Counted from the stretch's first letter, positions 51,638 to 61,288 are shown. The stretch is 64,000 nt of DNA from Herbaspirillum sp. ST 5-3 (GCF_004804275.1 NZ_STGI01000002.1:186001-250000), one strand, 5' to 3'. The notes: a model not told the origin generated them from the letters alone. A program made the numbers and translations.

Positions 51638-53209
51638 ATGGATAAACTTTTGGCACGGAAGCGTCAACCTTCGTTGTTCCCCGAACATGGCGCGAAACCA
51701 GCGCTTTTTCATATTAGGCCGATTGTCGCAGCTCTGATTGCTGCCAGCGTGCTCTCAGCATGCGGCGGAGGTGGTTCAGGGTCCTCGACAACATCTCCGG
51801 CCACTGAAACAGGCAATACAGGAGGATCCCAGCCAGCCCCGACACCCTCTCCGTCGCCAAGTCCAAGTCCAGCGCCGACACCCGCTCCGGCACCTGCACC
51901 AGCTCCAACCCCCGCACCCGCACCCATCCCGACGCCACCGGCGCCGGTAAGCGCGTCCATGATCATGTCCTGTGTCGACGGTCCGAATTATCAATGCAGC
52001 GGTGGCAGCGTGATCCGCACGGATAATGGCGTCGCATTGACTAGTTCAGGTGTGCAGGTGTACGGAAACTCCACCAGCGATCTGGCAACGCCCAATCCGA
52101 GTCCTACGACCGCCATCGGCCTGACACCTGCGTCCGGCGGCGTGGCCGAGTTCCGGCTTGCCAAGGATGCGAACAGCACCGTGTCGAACCCGGCGATCCT
52201 GCTGAGCAATCTGGGGCTATCCTGGGACGGCAAGGTCGAGCGTCCCTTGATCATCGAAACATTCCGTACTACGCAAGGCCGTGTCCAGCTTGGCGGAACA
52301 GGCGCCATCACCTCGGTAGCGCTGCCAGCCAGTTCGGATCTCGGCTTCTACAACTTTTCGACGCTGGGCGCAGCCGGCACGCAAGTCAACTACGCGAATA
52401 ACGTGTATTTCCCGCGTACGATCGCATCGCGTTGCCCGGCTGACCTGAATCCCTGCCCGACCACCGAAACGAGCGGCGTCCAGATTAAAGCAGGCGATTG
52501 GCGCACCGGCGGCAGCGACTTCGACTGGCTGGCCGCCACCCGCTTCCATGAGGACGGCGACGTCCATGCCGGCGACGGCGTGCCGAATGCTACCGGCAGC
52601 GGTGTTCCGTTTCCCGGCTCGAAGGGCTATCGTGGCGTCGCGGGCTGGAGTTCGCAATATGCCAACCTCGGTACCTGGGAAACGCAGGATACGGTGCTGA
52701 TGGGAGAGTGGGGTGCCGCATCGGGCGCCGAACACAACACCAAGCGTCGCGGCGTGGTGTCTTTCGGCTCGGTTACCGATCCGGCGACGGTGCCGACGAC
52801 GGGCACTGCAAGCTACAAAGGCATCGTGTATGGCTGGTACGCCTCGAACAAGACGGAGGAGCCGCCCGTATTCCGTGGTGATGCAACCATCACGGTGGAT
52901 TTCGCGACGCGCCAGGTCACGATCGCATTCCAGAACACGAAGACCTTCGATGCCGCCGGAAACACCGTGCCGCTGGCCTTTACGGCAAATGCAGCGATGG
53001 GCGCCGCGGGAGCGAGCGTGGCCAATTACCTGACTGCGCCGACGACGGCGGGTACGCTGGCCGGCGGCATCAGCGGCCGCTATTACGGCCCGGTGGTATC
53101 GACCGGTACCGGTGGAACAGGTCCTGCGGAAATCGGCGGCGCATTCCAGCTGTCGAATGCAACGACGGGTGCCACGGCGATCGGCGGATTCATCGCGCTG
53201 AAACGCTGA
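51638..53209 (+). CDS. Surface lipoprotein with proline-rich linker and beta-barrel C-terminus
   Basis: The 523-aa protein has a long basic n-region (26 residues), a hydrophobic core and lipobox LSAC with Cys 42. A Gly/Ser stretch and a PAPAP/SPSPS-rich linker (about 66-103) follow, as in proteins that reach through or away from the outer membrane. The remaining ~415 residues are beta-rich and end in GGAFQLSNATTGATAIGGFI, recalling the C-terminal barrel of transferrin-binding-protein-B-like/slam-dependent lipoproteins. The function is unknown. Confidence 0.75.
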   Translation: MDKLLARKRQPSLFPEHGAKPALFHIRPIVAALIAASVLSACGGGGSGSSTTSPATETGNTGGSQPAPTPSPSPSPSPAPTPAPAPAPAPTPAPAPIPTPPAPVSASMIMSCVDGPNYQCSGGSVIRTDNGVALTSSGVQVYGNSTSDLATPNPSPTTAIGLTPASGGVAEFRLAKDANSTVSNPAILLSNLGLSWDGKVERPLIIETFRTTQGRVQLGGTGAITSVALPASSDLGFYNFSTLGAAGTQVNYANNVYFPRTIASRCPADLNPCPTTETSGVQIKAGDWRTGGSDFDWLAATRFHEDGDVHAGDGVPNATGSGVPFPGSKGYRGVAGWSSQYANLGTWETQDTVLMGEWGAASGAEHNTKRRGVVSFGSVTDPATVPTTGTASYKGIVYGWYASNKTEEPPVFRGDATITVDFATRQVTIAFQNTKTFDAAGNTVPLAFTANAAMGAAGASVANYLTAPTTAGTLAGGISGRYYGPVVSTGTGGTGPAEIGGAFQLSNATTGATAIGGFIALKR

Positions 53210-53258
53210 GCGGGAGTACTTGGCAGGCCAGGCTGTGGCTATCGCGGTCTGGCTGAAG

Positions 53259-53290
53259 AGGCGCCAACCGTCTGCTAAGGCGCCTTTTTC
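53259..53290 (+). terminator. Intrinsic terminator after the lipoprotein gene
   Basis: AGGCGCC (53259-53265) pairs with GGCGCCT (53279-53285) and TTTTTC follows. It overlaps the 3' end of the convergent gene. Confidence 0.75.
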
Positions 53291-53802
53291 TCCTCAACAG
53301 CCTTTGCCGGTTTTGCTTTCGCCACGGGCTTGCTGCGCGGCTTGGAAATGCAGATGGATTTGACAAGCTGCTCTTCCAGCGAGTCGGGTCTCGCGACATT
53401 CATGTCCAGGCTGACCGACTTGTTTTCGCCGACAATCGCGCCGCTCGCGAAGCGCCCGGAATAAAACGAGGAATCCGACACACCGACCCGGGCAGTCTTG
53501 CAATCGACGACCACGCGCTCTCGTGCCGACAGGTAGGCGTTTTCCTTTTCGAAGTATTCCGGATATGGATATTCGTAGTGCCGCCAGACCGCGACACGGT
53601 CCTTGTCCAGTTTTTTCACGTCGTGATGGATGAACACGGCGGCATTGTGCAATTTGCCGAGAGGGCGCCAATTCGCCGTCAGCTCATGCTGGCCCCGTTC
53701 GTAGAGGCTGTCCACGGTTTGTGGCGCAGCAGTTTCGGCATGGACGGCGAGGGCATGCAGCGCAAGGCACAGTACCGCGCCATGACGAAAGAATGTGCTC
53801 AT
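53275..53802 (-). CDS. Secreted protein, surface-adhesin-E-like (175 aa)
   Basis: ATG 53802 follows AGGAGAGG. The signal peptide ends near AVHAETA. The mature protein has a VAVWRHYEYPYPEYF segment and two Cys (CKTARV, SICIS) likely to form a disulfide, as in small CNP1/adhesin-E-like periplasmic proteins. The C-terminus is Lys/Ala/Pro-rich. It is encoded directly downstream of the EptA-like gene. Confidence 0.7.
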   Translation of the reverse strand: MSTFFRHGAVLCLALHALAVHAETAAPQTVDSLYERGQHELTANWRPLGKLHNAAVFIHHDVKKLDKDRVAVWRHYEYPYPEYFEKENAYLSARERVVVDCKTARVGVSDSSFYSGRFASGAIVGENKSVSLDMNVARPDSLEEQLVKSICISKPRSKPVAKAKPAKAVEEKKAP

Positions 53803-53816
53803 GCCCCAGCCTCTCC

Positions 53817-55523
53817 TTATTGTTTGCCCTTGAGTCCGTCCGATGCAGTCAGATCGCCGGCAAGAATCTCGTTATGACGGCATGCGGCGAAGATGTCCAG
53901 GCCGCTTTGGTACATCGCATTCTTCACGCCCATGCCGCCAAGGACCGTGTGATAGAGATTGTCATGGCTGAACGGTTTGTCGAGTTCGGCGCGCAGGCAT
54001 GCACTCTCGAGCGAGAAACGCTGGCGATAGCCGTCCGACATCCACAGGATGAACGGCACTCGTTTCTGCGCTTCGGGGGCGAACATGTAAGGCGCGCCAT
54101 GCAGGTACAAGCCTTTCTCGCCCAGCGATTCGCCGTGATCCGAGACGTAGATCAGCACGGTGTCGAAGCGATCCGAGACCGACTTGAGGATGGCGATCTG
54201 TTGCGCCAGATTGTGATCGGTATAGACGATGGTGTTGTCGTACGCGTTACGGATCTGCTCTTCGGAACATTGCTTCAGCTCGTTGGTGTTGCAAACCGGC
54301 GTGAAGCGCTCGAAGCGTTGCGGGTAGCGTTTTGCATAGGCGGGACCATGGCTGCCGATCTGGTGAAAGGCGAACACAGTATCGTCCTTGATCGTCCGCA
54401 GCGACTTGTCCAGCCCCTGCAGCATGACCTCGTCATAGCAGGATTCGTTGTTGCACAAGGAAGCGTCGGCCTGCGCATTGTAGGTGACGTTCCTGGCGCG
54501 GGCGCTGACACCCTTGCTGCCTGAATTGTTGTCGCGCCACTCGACCTCCACGCCCGCCTTGTTCAGTGCATCCAGCAGATTCGTGGTATGCGCCGCAACC
54601 GGCACGCTGAAGTGTTCCTGGCCGAGATGGGAGAACATGCAGGGTAGTGAAATCGCCGTCGACGTGCCGCATGAGCTGACATTCCTGAAGTAATACAGGC
54701 CGTCGACTTTCGCCAGCTCCGGATTGGTCGGTCTGTCATAGCCGCCCAGCTGGAAATTGAGCCCGCGTGCCGTTTCGCCGACCACGAGGAACATCAGCAG
54801 CGGCTTGTTGTGCGCGGTCTTGGTGAAGCGGGTGGTGACGCCGCGCGTGTCGGCAAAGCTGTTGTTTTCCGCATTCGGAATCATGCTGCGCGCATACTGG
54901 ATCGTCCCTTGCACGGCGGCTCCGGGGCTGAGAAGGTAGCGCAGGTTCTTGTGCTCACGCGCGAACGAACTGTAGTTCGCGGAAAAGGCAAACAGCATCA
55001 ATCCGCTGAGCACCAGCCCGGCAACAAGAAACAGGCTGCGCTGCATCAGTTGCCGCTTCAGTCCGATTTTCTGCACCCGTACTCGCCACAGCAGCAACGA
55101 CGGAAGAATTCCCAGCACGAGCATGTATGCGGCGAAGCGCAGGTTCAGGAGTGCGCCCGCTTCGCGCTGATCGGTTTCGAACAGATTGCGGATCATGTCC
55201 TTGTCGATGAACACGCCATAGGAATCTGCCGAATACGAGGCGGCAGCCGCAACCACGAACAGAATAGTTGTCGTCGCCTTAAGCAGGCGTCGACCCGGAA
55301 TCAGCAGCAGGAATGCCGTATGCAGGAAAAGCAGAAAGAGGAACAGCGAAGCCATGAACAGGCTGTCGCTGAGCGTCCCGTCCCATAGTGCGGCGCCGGC
55401 CTCGCGCCAGAACCGGAAGTTGTGAAAAACCAGGAAAATTGTTGAAATGGCAAGAGCCAGTGTGACAGGGGAGCGGAAGTGGAACTTGGACTTGTCTCTA
55501 TTGAAAGTCGAATAATTTTGCAT
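53817..55523 (-). CDS. eptA: Phosphoethanolamine transferase, EptA-like
   Basis: Five N-terminal membrane spans are followed by a periplasmic sulfatase-fold domain. Key motifs are VVGETARG (metal site), CGTSTAISLPCMFS with the catalytic Thr, and SDHGESLGEKGLYLHG. The enzyme moves phosphoethanolamine to lipid A and can raise polymyxin resistance. ATG 55523 (568 aa) is chosen; an in-frame start ten codons upstream is possible, neither having a strong ribosome site. Confidence 0.9.
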   Translation of the reverse strand: MQNYSTFNRDKSKFHFRSPVTLALAISTIFLVFHNFRFWREAGAALWDGTLSDSLFMASLFLFLLFLHTAFLLLIPGRRLLKATTTILFVVAAAASYSADSYGVFIDKDMIRNLFETDQREAGALLNLRFAAYMLVLGILPSLLLWRVRVQKIGLKRQLMQRSLFLVAGLVLSGLMLFAFSANYSSFAREHKNLRYLLSPGAAVQGTIQYARSMIPNAENNSFADTRGVTTRFTKTAHNKPLLMFLVVGETARGLNFQLGGYDRPTNPELAKVDGLYYFRNVSSCGTSTAISLPCMFSHLGQEHFSVPVAAHTTNLLDALNKAGVEVEWRDNNSGSKGVSARARNVTYNAQADASLCNNESCYDEVMLQGLDKSLRTIKDDTVFAFHQIGSHGPAYAKRYPQRFERFTPVCNTNELKQCSEEQIRNAYDNTIVYTDHNLAQQIAILKSVSDRFDTVLIYVSDHGESLGEKGLYLHGAPYMFAPEAQKRVPFILWMSDGYRQRFSLESACLRAELDKPFSHDNLYHTVLGGMGVKNAMYQSGLDIFAACRHNEILAGDLTASDGLKGKQ

Positions 55524-55677
55524 GCTATGGAAGAAGCTGACGCGGCAGGGCACGCCATGAACTTGTGTAAAGGCAGCGGGCAGTATACACCGCCGTCACG
55601 GCGCATACGGCAAGCGGAAGGCGCGGGTGGAACAAGGCCCCTGAAGAATTGACAGAGATGCACGACGCCTTGCGTGC

Positions 55678-56055
55678 CTACCTTTTCACGCAAGTCAGGT
55701 ACAGATAGCTGGACGAGAGCACGGCAATCACGATGCAGGAAAAGGCAAAACCGATTCCGGCACTCATGCAGAACAGCGTGGCGCATAAATGCCCGGTGCT
55801 TTGTTCCGTGGTACTCGTCATGCGGTCGGACAGCAATCGCATCAACTGCAACATGCAAAAGGCGATCCCGACCCATTTCCAGACATAAAACGGCAAGACC
55901 TTGCGCTGCGCGCGGTTGTACCGGTAATTGGCGACGCGCTGCTCCATGCTGCCACGGCCGGCGTCACGGAAAATCCAGAACGGGATGGCCAGTCGCCAGA
56001 CATATTGCAGCCGAAATGAGATTCTCTTCAGCAGCGGCTGGGTGTTTTCGTGCAT
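55678..56055 (-). CDS. Membrane protein of unknown function (125 aa)
   Basis: ATG 56055 is preceded by AGGAGG. A basic N-terminal part precedes two membrane spans (about residues 57-76 and 90-120). A basic loop with RYNRAQRKVLPFYVWKWVG joins them. No family was recognised. Confidence 0.65.
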   Translation of the reverse strand: MHENTQPLLKRISFRLQYVWRLAIPFWIFRDAGRGSMEQRVANYRYNRAQRKVLPFYVWKWVGIAFCMLQLMRLLSDRMTSTTEQSTGHLCATLFCMSAGIGFAFSCIVIAVLSSSYLYLTCVKR

Positions 56056-56195
56056 GGAATTCGCACCTCCTGCTACTTAGGCGAGAATTCAGAAAATGTG
56101 TTCCCGAGGCGAACAATCCAAGCGGGCGATTCAGAAGGGGCCTGCCCTCGGATGGCTGACGCGGAAGCAACAGCAGGTGCGCCCGCATCCAGGCC

Positions 56196-56618
56196 TCAGG
56201 TCTTGCGGAACAGCTTTCTTGAAAAGTGGTCGAGCATCATCCGCAGCTTGTGCGTCAGGCGCGAGAAGTCGAGCACCGATTTGTAGCGTGAACCATAAAA
56301 GTAAAACGCCATGCGACGCGACTTCCCCGAGCTGTGCCTGTGTGAATGCCGGTGCGAGTGGCGATGGCTTTCACGACTGCGCTCATCGTCCGACTCCGCA
56401 CGCGCGATCCAGTCATCGTGTTCCCTGCGTTTGGCAGGATCGGACAGCACTTCATAGGCGACATTGATGATCTGGATGATGCGCATGGCGTCGGGGCTGT
56501 TGCCGTTGCGATCAGGATGATGTTTTTGCGACAGCGTTTTATACGCGGCGCGAATCACTTCGGGTGGCGCATCGCGCGCTACCTTCAAGTTGTCGTAGTG
56601 GGTATGGACTCGTGCCAT
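56196..56618 (-). CDS. DnaJ-domain protein (140 aa)
   Basis: ATG 56618 gives a J-domain at the N-terminus: YDNLKVARDAPPEVIRAAYK, then the essential HPD in KHHPDRNG. A His/Ser-rich linker (RHSHRHSHRHSS) and a basic C-terminal helix follow. No zinc-finger or substrate domain is present, so it is a J-domain-only co-chaperone of Hsp70. Confidence 0.85.
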   Translation of the reverse strand: MARVHTHYDNLKVARDAPPEVIRAAYKTLSQKHHPDRNGNSPDAMRIIQIINVAYEVLSDPAKRREHDDWIARAESDDERSRESHRHSHRHSHRHSSGKSRRMAFYFYGSRYKSVLDFSRLTHKLRMMLDHFSRKLFRKT

Positions 56619-56819
56619 CGGCGGCAATCCGAAAACAGTTATTTTTGTTAAAAACTTTAGAGTCGCAACCTGCTCGCTTCGTTCGCGCCCTTGCTGATGA
56701 TGCTGACTATTTCAACCGTATCCTAAGTCGGCGAAATGCCTGACATATTGCAGTTTATCAAGGGCACTTGTGAATATGTTCGCGATCGCGCCGAATGGGC
56801 GGAAGCCGCCGGCTGCAGG

Positions 56820-57173
56820 TCAACGGCAAAAATAATCCGAAATGACCCGTTCCCCGTCAGGTTCCTGCACGGCCAGAAGGAAGGCATCAATACAGTCGGT
56901 TGCCTGGTCGACGACACCGTATACCGCGACGGATTCGAATAGCGGATGATGATTGGCGACGCTCATCACAAGGCGGGGAGGGCCGTAAGCCTGCAGCAAA
57001 GCCTCATACGGCTTGCCTCGCCATATGCTTTTCATGCGGATTTCCCGCTGATGGCGCGAGTCGTGGGTGGCGGCGAAGTGCGCTTGAGCTGGTGCGGATG
57101 TGCATCCATCGATCAAGGGTAATGCGAACGCAAGAATCAAGCTCAGCGAAAATGCACTTGGCCTGATGATCAT
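56820..57173 (-). CDS. Small lipoprotein (117 aa)
   Basis: The signal peptide ends in LIDGC, a lipobox-like site. The mature protein (about 94 residues) contains WRGKPYEALLQAYGPP, typical of small SmpA/OmlA-like or hypothetical lipoproteins. A plus-strand ORF at 56736 overlaps it and is less likely. Confidence 0.65.
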   Translation of the reverse strand: MIIRPSAFSLSLILAFALPLIDGCTSAPAQAHFAATHDSRHQREIRMKSIWRGKPYEALLQAYGPPRLVMSVANHHPLFESVAVYGVVDQATDCIDAFLLAVQEPDGERVISDYFCR

Positions 57174-57372
57174 TGCAATGGTGTCCGATAGGGAGAGGCG
57201 GGAAAATCATGCCGCATGCCCTGCGGCTTAATGCCGAATATCGTGTGCGGCGAAGTGGAGCATTATTTCATTCGGGAAAAGCGTGCGCAATATTCCAAGT
57301 CAACAAATGAATATTTCGTAACGAGATTGCGCGAAGGAGATAAGACCGGCCATGTTCTGCGCATGAATCGCT

Positions 57373-57603
57373 TCAGATTTTCCCGCTCTTGAGAAACTCG
57401 TTGCCTGCGCGGCGGGCAGCGTCGATCGCTTCCTTGTAATCCGCGATCGGGTGCTCGGAAGCATGGTGCGTCTCAAGGACGCACTTGAAGTCCTGGGCCT
57501 CGTCATCGAATCGATGTACGGAGACAAAAGGATCCCAACCGCCTCCCGGTACTTCCTGGGCGGTCAGATGGAGCTGGTATTTTCCGACGGTCTCGATTTG
57601 CAT
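57373..57603 (-). CDS. Conserved hypothetical protein (76 aa)
   Basis: ATG 57603 follows AAGGAAG. The beta-rich product has KYQLHLTAQEVPGGGWDPFV and a C-terminal helix. It is probably cytoplasmic and resembles small conserved Burkholderiales proteins of unknown function. Confidence 0.65.
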   Translation of the reverse strand: MQIETVGKYQLHLTAQEVPGGGWDPFVSVHRFDDEAQDFKCVLETHHASEHPIADYKEAIDAARRAGNEFLKSGKI

Positions 57604-57806
57604 AGGCTTCCTTGCTGACTTGTCCATCGTAGCAAAGGACCTTCGGAAATCATTGACCGGCATCATGCGCATCAATGATGGTGTTCATGGCAAGAGTGAA
57701 TGCCATCGTGCTGCGGGAAGGGCCAAAGAGCGCCGTCTATTGCGGAACAAATCCGGTTCGGCAGGAGTCTAGGCAGATTGATTTTCGTTTTCCACTGGAA
57801 AGACTC

Positions 57807-58016
57807 ATGGCCCGCCAACAATCGATCGACGATGAGCTTGCCGCTCTTCGCAATCTCGAAGCTGCTGTTCGTGCATGCGGACTGCCGACCATCATGGTGT
57901 CCGGACAGCAGCAGCTCGATATGTTGGCGGATGCGCTGAAGGCTGTGGAGGAGGTGCGCAGGCTTGCCGAGCAACCTACGCCGCAGGTTCCGCAAGTGCA
58001 GGAGGAGCAACACTAA
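57807..58016 (+). CDS. Hypothetical protein (69 aa)
   Basis: ATG 57807 follows GGAAAG; earlier in-frame ATGs at 57675 and 57687 give up to 113 aa. The product is helical with a Pro/Gln-rich tail. It may associate with itself. Confidence 0.55.
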   Translation: MARQQSIDDELAALRNLEAAVRACGLPTIMVSGQQQLDMLADALKAVEEVRRLAEQPTPQVPQVQEEQH

Positions 58017-58066
58017 ATCTCGGACTGTCCAGTCGTCGAAAGGAAAATGCGAATCAGGTAAGGTGT

Positions 58067-58375
58067 TCAGTTACCCGTGTTCCACCACGCACCGAGCAGG
58101 CCGGTAATATAGGTGGCAATTCCAATCGTTATCGATACCGCCGCAGCGATCGGCGAGTCGGCGGCAGCGGCGATGAGGCCGCCTGCAATCACGGCTCCGC
58201 CAAGGAGTTGTATCAGCCGGTATTCCTTGATCGTCGCCTGCGTGACTTCGTTGGCTTCACGCGCATGGGCAGTGACAGGATAACTGCATTCCCCGCAAAT
58301 TTCGGCATTGGCAGGCAGCCGCGCCCCGCATTCCGTGCATGCGATCCCGGACAACTTCCCTTTTCTTCCCCACAT
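58067..58375 (-). CDS. Zinc-ribbon membrane protein (102 aa)
   Basis: Two CxxC pairs (CTECGARLPANAEICGEC) form an N-terminal zinc ribbon, followed by two hydrophobic segments separated by a short turn (about residues 55-97). The start at 58375 gives MWGRKGKLSG; a TTG at 58414 would lengthen the N-terminus. The function is unknown. Confidence 0.7.
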   Translation of the reverse strand: MWGRKGKLSGIACTECGARLPANAEICGECSYPVTAHAREANEVTQATIKEYRLIQLLGGAVIAGGLIAAAADSPIAAAVSITIGIATYITGLLGAWWNTGN

Positions 58376-58633
58376 ATCCTGCGCCAGTCCTGCTGATGTT
58401 TTCAAGAATTGCAAATGCGTAATTAGACACCTGCGCCATGCCCCGGCCTAGCCATATATATGGGATGTCTGTCGGTATAAATACAAAATGCGCCAGAGCA
58501 CGGCACAACTTTTGCTATTTCGGCATGCATGCAGTTGCGTTGGCGGCACGCATGCGTGGCATCTTCATGCGCGTGTAATAAATACACTGCATCATTGGCC
58601 CGAATTACACGCATTATTGACAGGAGGTCGTAG

Positions 58634-58846
58634 GTGAAAGTGACCGATGAAATGGTGCAGGTAGCAGTAAAAAAAGCTGTCGAAGCCGGGCTGTTGCCGC
58701 GCCATGCATGCCGTGAAGATACCGGCTCCTATCAGGAACTCATCGAACTGATCCTGCGGGCGGCGCTGGAGCTTGCCCCAGCGGAATCCGACCCGGTTTC
58801 CCAAATCTTCGCGGGAACACCCATGGAGCACAGCGCATACGGCTGA
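58634..58846 (+). CDS. Hypothetical protein (70 aa)
   Basis: GTG 58634 has the strong site CAGGAGGT six bases upstream. The product is an amphipathic helical protein (MVQVAVKKAVEAGLLP, then LIELILRAALELA). It is a small conserved type seen in Burkholderiales. Confidence 0.75.
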   Translation: MKVTDEMVQVAVKKAVEAGLLPRHACREDTGSYQELIELILRAALELAPAESDPVSQIFAGTPMEHSAYG

Positions 58847-58997
58847 CCATGAATTGAAGGGCGCGGGAACTTGCCCACATTAATTGTGGGAAAGCTTGTG
58901 GACAACTATGGAATTTGTTCCCTATCTCAATGATTCATAAGAAAATTCCATTGTTGATCAAAATCAAGGCAGATCGCTTCGGCGATACCGGACGGGC

Positions 58998-60110
58998 TCA
59001 TTCCCTTGCGTTCCTCGTCTCGGCGATGTCCGCCCGAATTTTCGGCAGGTATTCGGGATATTCGCGCTGGATGAAATAAAGCAGTTCTTCACGCAGGCGG
59101 CAGCGCAGATCCCAGGACTGGCCCGCGTTGCCCGCGCTGATGAGGACGCGCAATTGCATGGCGTGCTCGCTGGCTTCGACCACCTGCACCAGACAAAGGC
59201 GACCATCCCATTCCGGAGCGCTCTTGCAGATTCGCTCGGCTTCCTTGCGCACCGGGTCCAGAGGCATCCGATAATCCACCCAGAGGAGCACCGTGCCGAG
59301 GATGTCCGAACTGGTTCTGGTCCAGTTCTGGAACGGGTTTTCAATGAACCACTGCAGTGGAACGACCATTCTGCGCTGGTCCCAGATACGCACCACGACG
59401 TAGGTCCCGGTGATCTCTTCGATATGACCCCATTCGTTTTGCACGATGACGACGTCCTGCAGCCGGATGGGCTGGGTGAGGGCAATCTGCATCCCTGCCA
59501 GGAGGTTGCCCAGCACCGGTTTCGCGGCGAAACCAACGACCAGTCCGGCGACGCCCGCCGATGCCAGAAGGCTGGTGCCGATCTGGCGCAGGATCGGCAG
59601 TGTCATCAATGCTGTACCGGTGCCTACCAGGATAATCATCACCATGGCGGTGCGCCCCAGGACCTTGGTTTGGGTCTGAATGCGCCGTGCTTGAAGATTG
59701 TCCGGTGAATCGGCCGGATTAAGCTCAATGATGGTGTGGGAGATTGCACGCACACAGCGCACGCCGAGCCAGGTCAGGGCAGCGATGAGCGCCAGTGCGC
59801 TGAAGTGCCTCGCCGCCGCCATTCCTGGTAACGAGTCGGCGGCATTGCGCAGGATGACTTGCGCAAGCAGCAGGAACACGACCATGGCGCCTGCACGGTG
59901 ACCGTATTGCACGAGTCGGCGCGAGAACGGGAGCGCCGCCGCCAGCCTCTGCAGAAGCGTGGTTCCGATCCGGTGCACGATCATCACCACCGGCACGCAG
60001 AGGAGCAATTGCACCATGACGCCGATCCACGGCATACGGGTCACGAGCACAAACCATGGCATGATGGTGTATGCGGCTGTCGTCAGCCAGTCAGGCATAC
60101 CGTCTGTCAT
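58998..60110 (-). CDS. MscS-family mechanosensitive channel
   Basis: The 370-aa protein has four or five membrane spans, the pore-lining helix ASAGVAGLVVGFAAKPVLGN (about residues 183-202) and the beta domain RLQDVVIVQNEWGHIEEI. It should release solutes under hypo-osmotic shock. The MscS domain is of standard length with a C-terminal alpha/beta cage. Confidence 0.9.
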   Translation of the reverse strand: MTDGMPDWLTTAAYTIMPWFVLVTRMPWIGVMVQLLLCVPVVMIVHRIGTTLLQRLAAALPFSRRLVQYGHRAGAMVVFLLLAQVILRNAADSLPGMAAARHFSALALIAALTWLGVRCVRAISHTIIELNPADSPDNLQARRIQTQTKVLGRTAMVMIILVGTGTALMTLPILRQIGTSLLASAGVAGLVVGFAAKPVLGNLLAGMQIALTQPIRLQDVVIVQNEWGHIEEITGTYVVVRIWDQRRMVVPLQWFIENPFQNWTRTSSDILGTVLLWVDYRMPLDPVRKEAERICKSAPEWDGRLCLVQVVEASEHAMQLRVLISAGNAGQSWDLRCRLREELLYFIQREYPEYLPKIRADIAETRNARE

Positions 60111-60298
60111 CGGATGTTCGGCAACTCGATTGCATCGCGGCGGAGGCTTGAAGCCTCGTTTGGAGGGCGGCTCTGGAGATCATGCGGCCGCCGGGAATCG
60201 GAGCAAGCAGCAGGTGGGGCGCTGCCTCTGCCCGCATCGCTGCGCCCGGCGATTCGCCACGTCGAATTCCAGCCGGCAGAGAGCAGGAAAGGTGCGAC

Positions 60299-60415
60299 CT
60301 ATTCCGGGTTGTGATCAGGCACAGGCTCTTCGTCCGGTGTCGGTTTCTTGTCTGGCGTCGGTTCGTCGCCGGGAAGAGGCTCCGTCGGAACCTGATGCTC
60401 GTCTGCTGTCAACAT
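60299..60415 (-). CDS. Small acidic proline-rich protein (38 aa)
   Basis: ATG 60415 has GGAG with good spacing. The product repeats Pro with acidic and Thr residues (LPGDEPTPDKKPTPDEEPVP) and ends in PDHNPE. It is likely unstructured. It is short, so its reality rests on the ribosome site and the regular repeat. Confidence 0.55.
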   Translation of the reverse strand: MLTADEHQVPTEPLPGDEPTPDKKPTPDEEPVPDHNPE

Positions 60416-60961
60416 CTTTCGCTCCGCTTAATCCATGCGCCGATCCTACTCCGAGCGGGGGCGAGGTCATTGAGGCAAATCATGCGTTTCGGTATTCCTT
60501 GAAGGATGACAAGGGCGGGCTTGGGGAGATATATGAAGTGAAAATAACAGCTATCACAAGAATAAAGCAGACGAATGATTATGGCTTCGATATAGTGGAA
60601 CCGTCTCCTCCAACTCTCCTTGAATTGGATTCAGCCCGCAACCGAAAGGTCTGCGGGCTTTTTTTGCGCGCAGCATTCTCCCGTGTTGCCACGCTGGAGT
60701 CGACCACGCCAAGGTGTCCGAAAGAACCGGAGTCACTTTGTGCAATTTTTATCCGGAAGGATAAAACGCAATGAAATTAGCAACTTGCGGAACAATCCAC
60801 ACAGTTGTCCACAAACTTGACCACAGTTGCTGTGGGTAAGTATTGGCAAGCCTCAATGATGGAAAAACAGCTCGCACCGTCGGTGGGAGCTGCCTGTTCC
60901 AGCCAATCTCTGAAGCTTCCGTTGCGTGGTTCCGCCGCCTGCGCGTTGCTGATGCGGCGCT
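60416..60961. other. Intergenic stretch with coding-like remnant
   Basis: Positions about 60475-60630 are AT-richer and, in one plus frame, read as plausible protein (VIEANHAFRYSLKDDKGG onward) without a start, so they may be a broken gene. A DnaA-box-like TTGTCCACA lies at 60805-60813. Confidence 0.35.
60633..60665 (+). terminator. Intrinsic terminator
   Basis: AGCCCGCA (60633-60640) pairs with TGCGGGCT (60652-60659), followed by seven T. It ends whatever is transcribed from about 60475. Confidence 0.8.
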
Positions 60962-61288
60962 TCAGGCGGCGCTCGACGCAGCCGATACCGGCGTTTCCTT
61001 CGGCTTGAACTGTTTGTCGCTGATCCGGAATTTGGTGCGACGGTCGCCCATCAGATGGCGCAGATCCTTGATGCTCAAATCCGAAACTTCGTGCATGCGG
61101 ATCAGGAGCGACGCGCCGACAGGGAGCCTGCGATGACGGATCTTGCTGATCAAAGGTGGTGCGACTTCGAGCGCACGCGAAAGTGCCGCATCGTTTTTCA
61201 GATTCAGCCTTTCGATCAAGGACTCCAACAGATTGTTGGGGTCGTATTGAAATTGCTCGGAATAGTTTGTCTCTTTAAAGTCGTTCAT
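60962..61288 (-). CDS. HTH-domain regulator (108 aa)
   Basis: The protein has a repressor-like HTH: LLESLIERLNLKNDAALSRAL then APPLISKIRHRR (about residues 20-55). A short C-terminal Ala/Ser-rich tail follows. Similar small HTH proteins occur in Oxalobacteraceae. The single host-side TTAACG motif is at 61384, just upstream of it. Confidence 0.75.
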   Translation of the reverse strand: MNDFKETNYSEQFQYDPNNLLESLIERLNLKNDAALSRALEVAPPLISKIRHRRLPVGASLLIRMHEVSDLSIKDLRHLMGDRRTKFRISDKQFKPKETPVSAASSAA

